Below, piece by piece: positions 31,694-41,330 of a stretch of DNA of 64,000 nt. The notes below the pieces were generated by a model. That model was given only the letters and a program-made list of their open reading frames with translations, searched no databases and was not told where the DNA came from. The DNA lies in contig JAAROD010000007.1 of NCBI GenBank assembly GCA_012274445.1, forward strand, positions 186,001 to 250,000, in the 5' to 3' direction. Source of the stretch: Sclerotiophoma versabilis. Taxonomy: Eukaryota > Ascomycota > Dothideomycetes > Pleosporales > Didymellaceae. How positions within the stretch are numbered: position 1 is the first letter of the stretch; every line of letters begins with the position of its first letter. The position numbers were made by a program, and so were the translations under genes.

Positions 31694-34372
31694 TTATGAT
31701 GGCCGGTGAGCAGGGTTCCAGGAGCTCGACGAATTGAACAAGCCCTCGCCCTGCCCACTCTCCCCAGCCTGAGCGTTGCTCTCTTCTCTATCGTCATTGG
31801 TAACTTCGTCGCCCTGACTCAGCGGGCTTGTCTCACTCGCAAAGCTCTCATCCAACTCCTCGCTCCCTTCACTCCCAACATCTACCGTCTCCGCGTAGGG
31901 CGGCGGACTCAGCGAGTCTCCACCTTCAACCCACACCTTCTCCAGTTCTTCCTCAATCTCGGTTTTCCGTGCCTTCCACTCCTCGACTTTGGCGAGCCGC
32001 TCGCGCAGTTCTGCGAGCTCTTTCTCTACAGAAGATTTCTCGGACGCGGTGCCGATGCGCTGAAACTCCCATTCCTCGCCAGACTCGCCGAGGCCGAGGG
32101 TGAGGAGGTGTGTGTGGTACCTCTTGAGGGAGGCGCGTGTGGATATCGTGATGAGTGCTGTTACTTCTCATTAGCCGACTCGTTCTTTGTGGTACTTGAT
32201 CATTAAAGATGGCAACTTACTGATCCCCTTAGCTTTGCAGCGCTCGTACAACAAACCCTCGACATCACTTGACACCGCACTCGTGCCTTCATCGATGAAC
32301 GCGTATCGCGGCTCGTGATAGAGTAGGCGAGCAATGCCAACGCGCTGTTTCTCGCCCCCACTGAAGACGTCTTTCCATACTTTCTTCGTATCCCATCCGC
32401 CCTCTCGATCTGGGATGTAGCCCAGCTTCGCCTCCTCGAGCACAGCCAGCAGCTCCGAGTCGCGCCTTCCTGCGTCTTTCATGTCCACTGCTGTGTGCGG
32501 ATAGATAACCTGATCGCGCAGTGTACCGGTGGATAGGTACGGGCGCTGCGGGAGAAACATGATACCATCCATGCCGATGGAGCGAGGGCGAGAGACCAAG
32601 CCGCGGTAGACAGGCCACAAGCCCGCGACAATGCGGGCGACAGCGCTTTTGCCGACGCCGTTGGGCCCGGTGATAAGTAGGTGTTCACCACTGTGCACGA
32701 TAAAGGAGAGAGACTCGAGGAGCTCGTCGCCGCCACGAGGGTGCAGCGCGGGCGCAACGACTGGCACGTGTTCAAGGCGCAGACCGTCGAAGCCGCGGTG
32801 CACAGTGCCCTGGATATCGGACACGGAGTACAGTTCTGGGCGGGTACCTGGGGGCAGCGAGTATGCGTCTGCGTGGACGCGGTGTAGGGTGCTGATTAGC
32901 GTGTACACGCGCGATGTGTAGCCTGCGAGCTCAGACAGGTCTTTGATGCTGTACATCATCCGGCCGCCTGCATCGGCGAGGGACAGCATGAGCCGCTTGT
33001 TGGTGATGAAGTCTTTCATGCGGTTTCGCTCACGGCCGGACTTCTCGATGCCAGCGGTGCCTGGCAGTTCGGGGGTGGCGTTGAGGCCGCCCCAGGCGGG
33101 GAGGAAGACGGGAAGGGAGGTGATGAGGTAGCCAAAGGCAGACCAGGAGTATTTGAGGACGAAGTCTTCGAGCATGTTGTATCTGATTTTCAGGCTGTAG
33201 ATGCCTTCCATCCAGTGCTTGAGGTCTTTGAAGCCGCGCTCGAGGAAGTGCTTTTCCATTTGGTCGCCGCCGTAGAAAGCAACCTCCTCGGCGTTGGCGA
33301 TCAAGCGGGAGTGCAGGGCGCGGAAGTCGCCCTCGCGCCTGCCCTCGACGGCCTTGAGCTTGCCGAACGGCGGTGATAGTTTACGTAGGATGGTGGCGGT
33401 CAGGAAGTAGTTGCTGAGCAGGCCGGTCAAGGCAATCGGCCCCAGGGAGCGGAAGAGCTGGTAGTTGAAGACACACAAGTCGACAAACGGCTTGCCGAGC
33501 GACGAGTACAACGAGGCAGCCGAGGCGCAGAAGAGGGTCAGGTCTTGGGTGATGAACTGGTCGGCGCCCTGGCCAACGGCGCCGTCGAGATTGGCCAGCT
33601 TGTAGTAGTTCAGGTGGTCGTTCAGATACAGGTCGTGGATGTAGCGGGTGAGGCGGGTGCGGAAGGCAATGGAGACCTTGGCCTGCAGGAACTTGATCAT
33701 GGCGTTGGTGTAGGAGGAGAAGGTGCCGACGCCGAGCCACTTGCAGATGCCCCAGAGGAAGGCCCTGCCGTTGCCGGCGACCAGGTCGCGCACCAGCTCG
33801 CCGTCGAGGCGGGCGACGACCAGCGACAGGTAGGTGCGCAGCATGAGGAAGACGCCGTGGCCGAGCAGCAGGCCCGTCTCCTTGCTGTTCCAGCGCGGGA
33901 CCATGATGTTCAGCAGGCTGAGGAACTGGTGCAGGAAGGCCAGGTTGAGGCCCGGCTTGGTCTGCGGCGGCGGCGCCTGCGGGTTCGTGGCGTCCTGCAT
34001 CCGCGCAGCACGCGGCGGCTGCAGGAACAGGCGGCGGTGGGCATCGAACGTGGTCGGCTTGGTTGGGTTGATGACGACCTTGGAGGTCGAGTCGCGGTTG
34101 GGCACGTAGATGGTCCTGCTGCCGTCCTTGTTCTTCAGGCCCGAGTTGCGCCGCAGCAGCCGCCTGCCCGTCTCCTTCTCCGCGCGCCTGCTCGAGTACC
34201 AGCGGCGGCCCCCGCAGCCGGCGCCGATGATGGTGAAGAGCAGCGTGATGGTCGCCAGCAGCTTGGTGGCCCTCGACGCGCCGCCCACCCGCGCCTTGAC
34301 GAGCGTGGCATAGCGGTCGTAGAGGGCGCGGAGCGGATCATGAGCCTCTCGCAGCGTCGATTGAGCGGCCAT
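31694..34372 (-). CDS. Peroxisomal ABCD-family half transporter (Pxa-type)
   Basis: Exons 34372-32221 and 32157-31694 (63-nt intron GTAAGT...AACAG) encode 871 residues. A membrane domain of the ALDP type occupies ~40-470, with the peroxisomal EAA-like motif NAEEVAFYGG (~370). The nucleotide-binding domain shows Walker A GPNGVGKSAVAR (~585), Q-loop LPQRPYLS, signature FSGGEKQRVGIAR, and Walker B YAFIDEGTSAVS. After the NBD comes a ~150-residue tail: a predicted coiled coil (EKSSVEKELAELRERLAKVEEW) and then an acidic, Ser/Glu-rich end. ABCD half transporters pair to import fatty acyl-CoA into peroxisomes; Pxa1 and Pxa2 cannot be told apart from the sequence alone, so no symbol is given. Confidence 0.92.
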
Positions 34373-34711
34373 TTTGGGCCATGCGAGTCGTGCCTGGCAG
34401 CGGGCTCATGTTCTGGCGGGTGTTGTGAGGATGGGGTGCGCCAGGCCTGGCATGTGCGCGTGCGTGGTGCGCTGCGCTGCAGCCGAGGCATGTGAACGCC
34501 AGGTCCGGGGAAGCTGGCGTCTTGTGGGGCCTTGCTCGGCACGTGAGACGTGAGCAGCATCCACGCATGCTCGGTACAGCCATGGATGGAACAGCGAATT
34601 TTGTGCATTCATTACATAGAAACCGAACCTAGCAAGGGATATCGAATAGCCGCCCAACTCCACGCAAAATCGCCGACAACAAACTCCCACACACCGCCCA
34701 CACACCGCCCC
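34373..34711. other. Short same-strand intergenic
   Basis: This 339-bp stretch lies between the ABC transporter start and the end of the Zn2Cys6 gene. It should contain the transporter promoter; nothing distinctive is seen. Confidence 0.4.
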
Positions 34712-36205
34712 TCAACGCCCGCTCCTCTCAACCTCCTGCAGCGTCTTGTGCAGCTCGCTCTTCAGCCACGCGCCGAGGACATCGTACAGGAACTCTGCCT
34801 GCTCACTCTGTCCGCTGCCGCGCCAGTTCGCCAAAGCATCGACAAGCTGTCCGCACTTCTTCAATTCCTTGAGCACCACCTGCCTCCTCAGCCGCTCCTG
34901 CTCCGCCTCGTCGAACTGGTAGAGTCCGAACCTGAGCGGCTGCATGTGGATGCTGAAAGTCGACTGTTCGGAGCCTGGTGTTGACAGCGGTGAAGAGTAA
35001 ACAGATGAAGACGTTGGCGACGAGCTGCTGAGCGAGGGTGCGGTTCCCAGTGGCCCAGCAGCAGGGCTGACGCCGGCAGCAATCTGGTACCAGTTCAAAA
35101 TCTTTGCTGTGATGCTCGAGTAAAGCATCGACAGATGCGGATCTGATGAGCATGGGCAGTTGAGGAGTTGCAGTACGCTCTGGACCGCCAGTTTGGTAGT
35201 AGAAAGGACAAAGTCCAGGCTCTTCGACTCAACACAAGGCCAGGGCTGCGTGCTGTCTGGACCGATGATGCGTAGACTCTCAAGGGTCGAGTGGGCTAGT
35301 TCAGAGCAGCAGTGCGAAGTCGGCATCGACACGCTTACACTCAGGCGGCTCCGCGACTGATCAAATGTCATGCTCTTTGGACTTGGTTCAGACGATGAGC
35401 ACGAGTCGTCGAGCGAGATACCGAGGCCAACATCCTGGAATGTGCAGTCAAAAGGGTTAATAGACTCGCCCCCGATGTAGTCCTTGAGTGCCTGGATATC
35501 CGGTAGATCAAGCTGCACCGACTGTTTCTTCGCGAAGGGATCACGGAAGGCAAGCTCAGGCTCGAGCGACTGCATCGTGTCCATTTGGAAGTCAGCCCCT
35601 GGCAAGAGGAAGTCATTCACGAAAGGAAAACCCATAGGCATCGACGAGTCCATGTACATTGGTTCAGGCGTCATAGTCATGTCAGGTGTCATAGTCATGT
35701 CGAACGGCTCGGGCGTCATCTCGAACTCGAACTCTGGCGTGCTTCGTAGACTAGGTGTAGATGACCAACTCGAGTTCCACGCGGATGCTGCATCAAACTC
35801 TGGCAGAGGCAAGGTGATTGGCTCAGGTCTTATCCTGAACTTGCCGAACTCGCTGCCGTCTGGCGATGGTCGCTGCTTCGAACCTTTGATGAAGGGAGTG
35901 CCATCCGGGTTCCTCTTTCGCGTGCGTCCGGGCTTGCCGTGCTTCCTCGATATGCCATAGATGCATTGCGATCCGTTCGCAGAGCATCGTTGGCAAATCG
36001 GGTGGTCCTTGCTGCACTTGACCTTTGAGGCAGCACAGGCGTCGCATGACGCTCGGAGCTTAGGCCGTCGCTCCCGGTCTGCTTTCGATGAAGATGTAGG
36101 TGCTGAAGCAGGTGACTGCATGGTTGGCGTCGAGGTGGGAGCATCGAACGTAGTAGCCGCTGGTTGCCACTGGGTAGTCTGAGGCGTGAAAGACATTGTT
36201 GCCAT
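34712..36205 (-). CDS. Zn2Cys6 transcription factor with AflR-type C-terminal domain
   Basis: A single exon encodes 497 residues from the ATG at 36205; an in-frame ATG at 36283 would add 26 residues, and 36196 would remove three. The binuclear zinc cluster is at ~45-80: six cysteines in CDACAASKVKC and CQRCSANGSQC, followed by basic KHGKPGRTRKR. A Met/Thr/Pro-rich stretch with repeated MT(P/M) units follows (~165-195). The C-terminal region (~310-400: LDFVLSTTKLAVQSVLQLLNC, CSSDPHLS, ILNWYQIAAG) fits the AflR regulatory domain (PF08493), then a helix-rich end. AflR-type proteins often control secondary metabolite clusters, but no polyketide or peptide synthase gene is in the window, so its targets are unknown. 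Nuclear. Confidence 0.87.
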   Translation of the reverse strand: MATMSFTPQTTQWQPAATTFDAPTSTPTMQSPASAPTSSSKADRERRPKLRASCDACAASKVKCSKDHPICQRCSANGSQCIYGISRKHGKPGRTRKRNPDGTPFIKGSKQRPSPDGSEFGKFRIRPEPITLPLPEFDAASAWNSSWSSTPSLRSTPEFEFEMTPEPFDMTMTPDMTMTPEPMYMDSSMPMGFPFVNDFLLPGADFQMDTMQSLEPELAFRDPFAKKQSVQLDLPDIQALKDYIGGESINPFDCTFQDVGLGISLDDSCSSSEPSPKSMTFDQSRSRLSVSVSMPTSHCCSELAHSTLESLRIIGPDSTQPWPCVESKSLDFVLSTTKLAVQSVLQLLNCPCSSDPHLSMLYSSITAKILNWYQIAAGVSPAAGPLGTAPSLSSSSPTSSSVYSSPLSTPGSEQSTFSIHMQPLRFGLYQFDEAEQERLRRQVVLKELKKCGQLVDALANWRGSGQSEQAEFLYDVLGAWLKSELHKTLQEVERSGR

Positions 36206-37850
36206 TGTGCGGGAAGTAAAGATGTCGAAGATCTGCCTGTTTGAATCTGGCTTTTCCGTGCTTCTTTGTCTGATGTCCAACACCGAGAGGGGGTACCTTA
36301 TGTATCAAAGTCGATCTGCGCCAAACCACCGTTCGTTCTAACATAGCACAGCAAATGTACCTGAGCTCCTCACCCGCATGTCTCAGCCATCATAGTCGCG
36401 CCTAAACGATGATTCCCGTGTAGCCTTACCCAGAACGTTAGGTACCCACACCGGGAGCATGCTAGTCAAGCGTGTTAATAGCCGTGCCCCACGTTTTCAC
36501 CTCTACGTGTTTCGTCTTGAAATGCATGCAAGCGAACTGCAGGTGGGCTAAGCTTTGTGTGTGAGATTCTCAAGCCAATAGGAGCGATATGCTGGTGTTG
36601 GATATGAACCTCGATTGGCTAAATCCGGTGCCCACAGTTCATACCCCTGCAAACATGGCATTCAGATCGAACATGCTGTCAGCCCCTCGGCAGGCACGGG
36701 TAGCGTTGCGCGGACTTGTAGTTATGGCGAGAGTCAAGATGGTGTGGTTGTTGAAGATGCAGTCGAGCACTCAACACATGACGCCGTCCAACCCTTCACC
36801 ACACTTCCCACGAACATCACCCTGACCATCCATCTCAGACATCTCTACCAAATTTCTCCCACCTCTGCAGAATGCAACAAGTGCCGCGCTCGTAGCACCA
36901 GCCTCGCGTTACTATTCCTGACCTGACCCATGTGCATCCCCGCATTAGTCCCCGACGAAGCCTTACCACAGCCCCCATCTTCACGCTCACGCACCACCAC
37001 CTATCCCATCTCATCTGCACGCGGTTCCTGAAAGGTGCGACAGTAGCGCAAGCCCAACCATTTCCTCGGGACCTCGACGCCATCGGAGCACAACTAGAAT
37101 ACATCATGCAAGCGCGCCAAATCAGGCGCGCTCTTAACCTGACACTTGAGGCTCTGCGGCCGTCGTGCTACCTGTCAAGCACGTTGTGCAGGGCTGTGAT
37201 GTCAGGACCGCACTGCACGATTATTCTGATACAGTCTCTGTTGATCCCGCGGTTGTTCGAGGCCCAGATTATCGCGATCGCGGCACGTAGATGTTGGAGT
37301 CTGGCTACGCTGTCGGTCGCACAGGCCGTTGACGACCGCGATTCCACGCCCCCAACTTGCATGAAAGGGAGAGAGAAAAAAAAAAGAACACACGCGCGCC
37401 TAGAGAGTGCTGCAAATCTGCCTCGCTTGATGGAGTGTTTTGACTCGAGGAAGTCCCAATTTGGTACTTTTACCTTGTTCGAACGGCAGTTTCTCCGTCT
37501 GGACATCAGCTTGTATACCACGCGTGCATGTCCGTTATTACAATGTATACAAATGCAGCCATTTTGCGCGTCAGAAGTACTGTTCGCGCCCGTGGAGGCT
37601 GTACCTTCTCACGCAAATAACCCCGATTAGGCCGAGGGTGGTGTAATAAAGTATTGGTATTGGGATGCCTAATCTCACACAGCCTCGTCCGTCATCGAAC
37701 AAGCTGCCAACACCCACAGTTACGCACTGAGAGCCGCACTACCCGGAAGCCCAGAATTTGCGTTGGGTTCGAGTTAGGGCATGTTCAGCGGGTGGTGTCG
37801 TCTTGAAACGGAATGTCTTATGATAGATAGCACACTGCATCTGATCGAAG

Positions 37851-37895
37851 CAGCATCAGCAGCAGCAGCAGCAGCAGCAGCAGCATCAGCATCAG
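37851..37895. repeat. CAG/CAT trinucleotide microsatellite
   Basis: Fifteen consecutive trinucleotides, mostly CAG with three CAT interruptions (second, twelfth and fourteenth units). It is not inside a recognised coding region. Confidence 0.9.
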
Positions 37896-38392
37896 CACTT
37901 CTCTGCTCGGCCCGGCCGCAAGGTGAGCACCAGGACCTCACGCGCAGGACTCAAATCGAGACGGACAGGAAAGAACCCAGCGTTCAGCAAGAATAGCTCC
38001 TACTCCCCATTGTCCAGCACGTTCCCGGCGTCTCTGGGCCCACGCCTCGAGTGCCGCGCCTGCCGCCACGCCGTCGCTGTAGAATCTAGACGCGGTCTAC
38101 TAACCAGAGCAGAATGCATGTCTCGGCATCGAAACACACGCCTGCAACAGACTGACAATCCACCTCGGCCCGGGGTCTCGTACCTCCAGACCCAAAGGTA
38201 AGCAGGTCGCCATGCCCAGATGGCACTCCCACGCCATGGGGGGGCCAAGTAGGCAGGTACACAAGCCCTAGCTGTGCATGTCTCGGGGACCTGCATCTGT
38301 GGCGATTCTGGTCTGGAAAGGCAATCTAGACGTCATGGCGGTATTTTGATATGTATGTCTCGAGATAAAAGCTGCATGGTCCTCGTGACGAT

Positions 38393-38633
38393 GATTGTTC
38401 ACGATTCGAGACACGATGTGTATAAGCTGTGTGGAGTACTATACGAGAAGGTGGATATTTACAATTCAAGACACTATATACGTATAAGCTGTATGGTACT
38501 ATATGAGAGGATGAATATTTACAATTCAAGACACCATGTGTATAAGCTGTGTGGAATACTACACGAGAAGATGGATATTTACAATTCAAGACACTATATA
38601 CGTATAAGCTGTATGATACTATATAATCAGCTG
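38393..38633. repeat. Tandem 60-bp repeat with alternating A-B-A-B order
   Basis: Four units: 38393-38453, 38454-38513, 38514-38573 and 38574-38633. Units 1 and 3 share GATGTGTATAAGCTGTGTGGA; units 2 and 4 share ACTATATACGTATAAGCTGTATG. All share a core with ATTTACAATTCAAGACAC. The true period is therefore about 120 bp. A decayed, shorter fifth copy precedes them at about 38348-38392. Since 60 is a multiple of three, the array stays open in one frame on each strand. It sits in the 3' flank of the RING gene, 144 bp past its stop. Confidence 0.9.
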
Positions 38634-38776
38634 CGTAGAAAAGCAACAGCACCCAAACGCCTTGCGTGGTTCAAAAACGCCCCTCCCAGAAAGACAGTGC
38701 GCCATATCCGTCCCAGCCCTAAGATACGGTATCAAGAGAAGGTATTTACGATTCGGTTGTTGTATTAAGAGGAAGG

Positions 38777-40514
38777 CTACCGGAAGCCTGGGAATACCTT
38801 GTTGAGCGCACGTCTCCACTTGGGCCTCGCGTTCTCTTCTTGTTCAAGAGCATCGACTTCTGTCGGCGCATGTCTGTTGCCCAGCATATTTAGCGCTCTT
38901 TGCCGCGCCCATTCCCTGCGGTTTTGCGTGGGCGTGGGCGGCGGTTCGCAGTCCTGAGGATTTGTCGCCGTCAAGGCCGGTGGTGGCGCGGCAGGTACAC
39001 TCGACACTGGCTGCGGCGGTGGTGCCACAGGCTGTGTCGTAGTGGTGCTTCCCATCTCGATGTCTGCAGGCTGAGCTGGCCGCCTTTCCGGTGCACTGAA
39101 TATCCGCCGTCCCGTCACTGCTCTGCCTATCGAGCCAAAGGCGCCACGGGCGTGATCGCCCACGGTGACGGATACAGGCGGCGCAGCACCACCATGTGCA
39201 GCAGACCAGTCGGAGCGAGCGCGCATGCGGGCAATGTGTCGTTCGCGCCGCACCATCATGTTCGTGATTTTGACTGGGCAGGCACCAGGCGGTAGCACGC
39301 TCTGCTTGCACATCGGACACAGTGACGAGTTGCGGAGCAGGAATGTATCGATGCAGTCCGGGTGGAAGATGTGGCGACATGGCAGTTCACGGACCTGTGT
39401 CTCGTTGGGCTCGAAGTCGTCGATGCAGATCGGACACGTGGGTTGCGAGAAAGTGAGGTTGCTTGCAGAAGAGGCGGTGGGAGCGGAGAGACGGCGGGCT
39501 AGCGGGGCGGTCTTGGATCCTGTTTCTGCGCCAATGCCAGGAGCCAGGTTGAGTGCGGTGGAGGGAGCTTCAGGCGGCTTTTCAGCGTCGGACGGTCCAG
39601 CGATGTATGTCACGATAGGGAGTTTGTCGAGAACCTGCTGGGAAACGGTCAGACGTTTGACGCCGAGAGCTTCAAGGTCTACCTCTCCGTTCAACACACG
39701 CTGGCGGAGCGCGTTACGACGGCGGCGCTGGAGGATGTGCATGCACAACGAAGTGGCGCCGATGGCAGCGAGGAGGACAGCGAGGACGATGACCAAGAAG
39801 ACCCACAGGCTTGGGAGGGTGCCGCCCGAGTCAGTGCTGACAGTGGCCCATAGGCGGACGTAAGACGTGTCGTCGAATATCTTGCCGAGATCGTCGCCGT
39901 TGGGGACGGTGGAGAGGTTGCCAGAGTACCGGCCCAGCTGGTCCATGACAGTGTTGCCGCTCGTCGAGGATAGGGCGTAGGTGGGGAAGGTGTTGGCCTG
40001 CTGCCACATGCCGCCATCCTGCAGGTCCCACGCAGGGTTGTTCAGCACGGGTGGCTGTGCGTTGTTGTCGCCGGGCAGGTATGTGATGAAGGCCTTGGTG
40101 GTCGGGTGCTGCCTTGCGGCGGTGAAGTACTCGATCATGCATTGGGGCGAGTACCAGGGGGCGAAAGCTATGAGGGCATAGTCCCGGTCTGCGGGCAGGT
40201 TCTCGATGCGCGTGGCATTGGCGGGAGCGTGCTGTGTCTCGTTGGTCTTGCAGGCGTCGGAGGAGAGGTCCGGGAGGTAGAGGATGCCGTAGGGGTCGGA
40301 GCCGGACTCGACGGCCTTGGTGGAGAGGGTCTGGATGTTGGTGACGCCGCGGTACTGGAAGGAGATGGTCTCGTTAAGGGTGTTGAACTGCTTGTTGACG
40401 TAGTTGATCTTGGTCGGGTCGGGGAACTCGATGGTGAAGACGCCGATGCCACGGGCAGCTGTGCAAGGGTCAGTGGGTGGGCGCAGGGCGCGCTCAGCTG
40501 TGCGACGTACTCAT
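38777..40514 (-). CDS. Membrane-anchored RING-H2 E3 ubiquitin ligase candidate
   Basis: The main exon 40458-38777 is clear; its 5' end joins by a 50-nt intron (GTACGT...GCACAG) to ATGA at 40514-40511, giving 561 residues starting MTARGIGVF. The lumenal-type region (~1-205) has N-glycosylation sequons (NET, NAT) and the conserved YALIAFAPWYSPQC. One transmembrane helix follows (~230-252, LWVFLVIVLAVLLAAIG), then a RING-H2 finger (~345-388: CPICIDDF, CRHIFHPDC, CPMCK; C3H2C3). The C-terminal ~150 residues are Pro-rich, ending in basic KWRRALNKVFPGFR. Family members are endomembrane E3 ligases with a signal peptide; none is visible here and all upstream frames contain stops, so another distant first exon may be missing. 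Confidence 0.82.
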
Positions 40515-41330
40515 GGTGGATGGGCGGAATGCGCGGCGGGCTGGGCGATTACACGGGCGTGGCTACGATTCGCCGGCCGCTGGCGTGCTCCAGGCGAGCG
40601 GATACGGACGGAGCAAGCGACTGCAGGAGGGTGCGAGCGACTACAGGGCAGAGGCGAGCGTCATGGCTCTCGTGGAGGAGCAGGTGAAGAGGGAACAGGA
40701 GGGGTGGGCGTGGGAGCGGATGCGGAAGCCCGGGTGGCTAGAGTGGCTGGAGGATGGCGAGTGGGCGTCGGGTGCGGTCATCGAGGCTAGATTGCGCGGC
40801 CAGTCAGGTATAGCGCATGGGCATGGGCGTGGGCGTGGGCGTGGGCGTGGGCGTGGGCGTGGGCATGGACGCACACATCCGGCATCCGGCCTGCGGACGC
40901 GGTGAAGACGCTGTCTGGGCGGACGCGCAACGCACAGAGACACAAGTGAGTGCTCGTCGACGATGACGTTGGCCGGCGTGCGCCTCTGCATCGCGCCTGT
41001 CCGCGCGGGCGGCCTCGACGCTTGGCGTGCTGGGGCGGGCGGCGGAGGGCGGCGGAGGGCGGCGGAGGACTGGGGACGCACGGTGGCCGACGGGGCGCGC
41101 ACGGGCCTCGCGCTTCGCCCTTCCTGCTTGGAGGCCCGCCAGCAGCCACACCACCCAACACAACTGCGCACGACGTGCCCGTGACATGGTGATACTGCCG
41201 CCCGCTCTCCGCTGCACGATTGCGCGCGCACAGCCGAGCGCCCAGTGGACGCGGTAGCGAGCCGCCGACTCCTCCCCGCCGACTCCTCCCCGCCGACGCA
41301 GCACCCGCGCTCGCAACACGACCGCCCGCC
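40515..41330. promoter_or_regulatory. Divergent promoter between RING gene and ada3
   Basis: An 816-bp GC-rich interval between divergent genes. It contains a hexanucleotide array (40816-40869) and a GGCGGA-rich block near 41038-41069. No TATA box is visible. Long open frames cross it only because stop codons are rare in GC-rich sequence. Confidence 0.5.
40816..40869. repeat. CGTGGG hexanucleotide tandem array
   Basis: Nine 6-bp units: CATGGG twice, CGTGGG six times, then CATGGA. The spaced GGG runs on the plus strand could form a G-quadruplex. It lies within the divergent promoter. Confidence 0.9.

Larger units (their letters stand above)
36206..38776. other. 2.6-kb repeat-bearing intergenic region
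   Basis: No convincing gene is present between the Zn2Cys6 regulator and the RING gene. A 232-residue open frame at 36932-37630 on the plus strand lacks family character. The right half contains a CAG/CAT microsatellite and a 60-bp tandem repeat, annotated separately. The left part is the upstream region of the regulator. Confidence 0.5.

Noticed and set aside
34712..36205. Secondary-metabolite cluster around the AflR-type regulator
   Set aside because: Neighbours are a peroxisomal ABC transporter, a RING protein and Ada3; there is no synthase, P450 or methyltransferase typical of a cluster.
36932..37630. A 232-residue plus-strand open frame in the repeat-bearing intergenic region
   Set aside because: Composition and hydrophobic pattern look random, there is no family motif, and no splice partners; lack of stops over 700 bp can arise by chance in this GC range.
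38393..38633. CRISPR-like array
   Set aside because: Units are contiguous with no unique spacers, and the host is a eukaryote.
38274..38768. Open frame across the 60-bp tandem repeats as a repeat protein
   Set aside because: Both strands are open simply because the period is a multiple of three; the encoded repeats have no plausible fold and there is no promoter or start context.
40816..40869. Interstitial telomere repeat
   Set aside because: The unit CGTGGG differs from the fungal telomere unit TTAGGG and is embedded in a normal divergent promoter.
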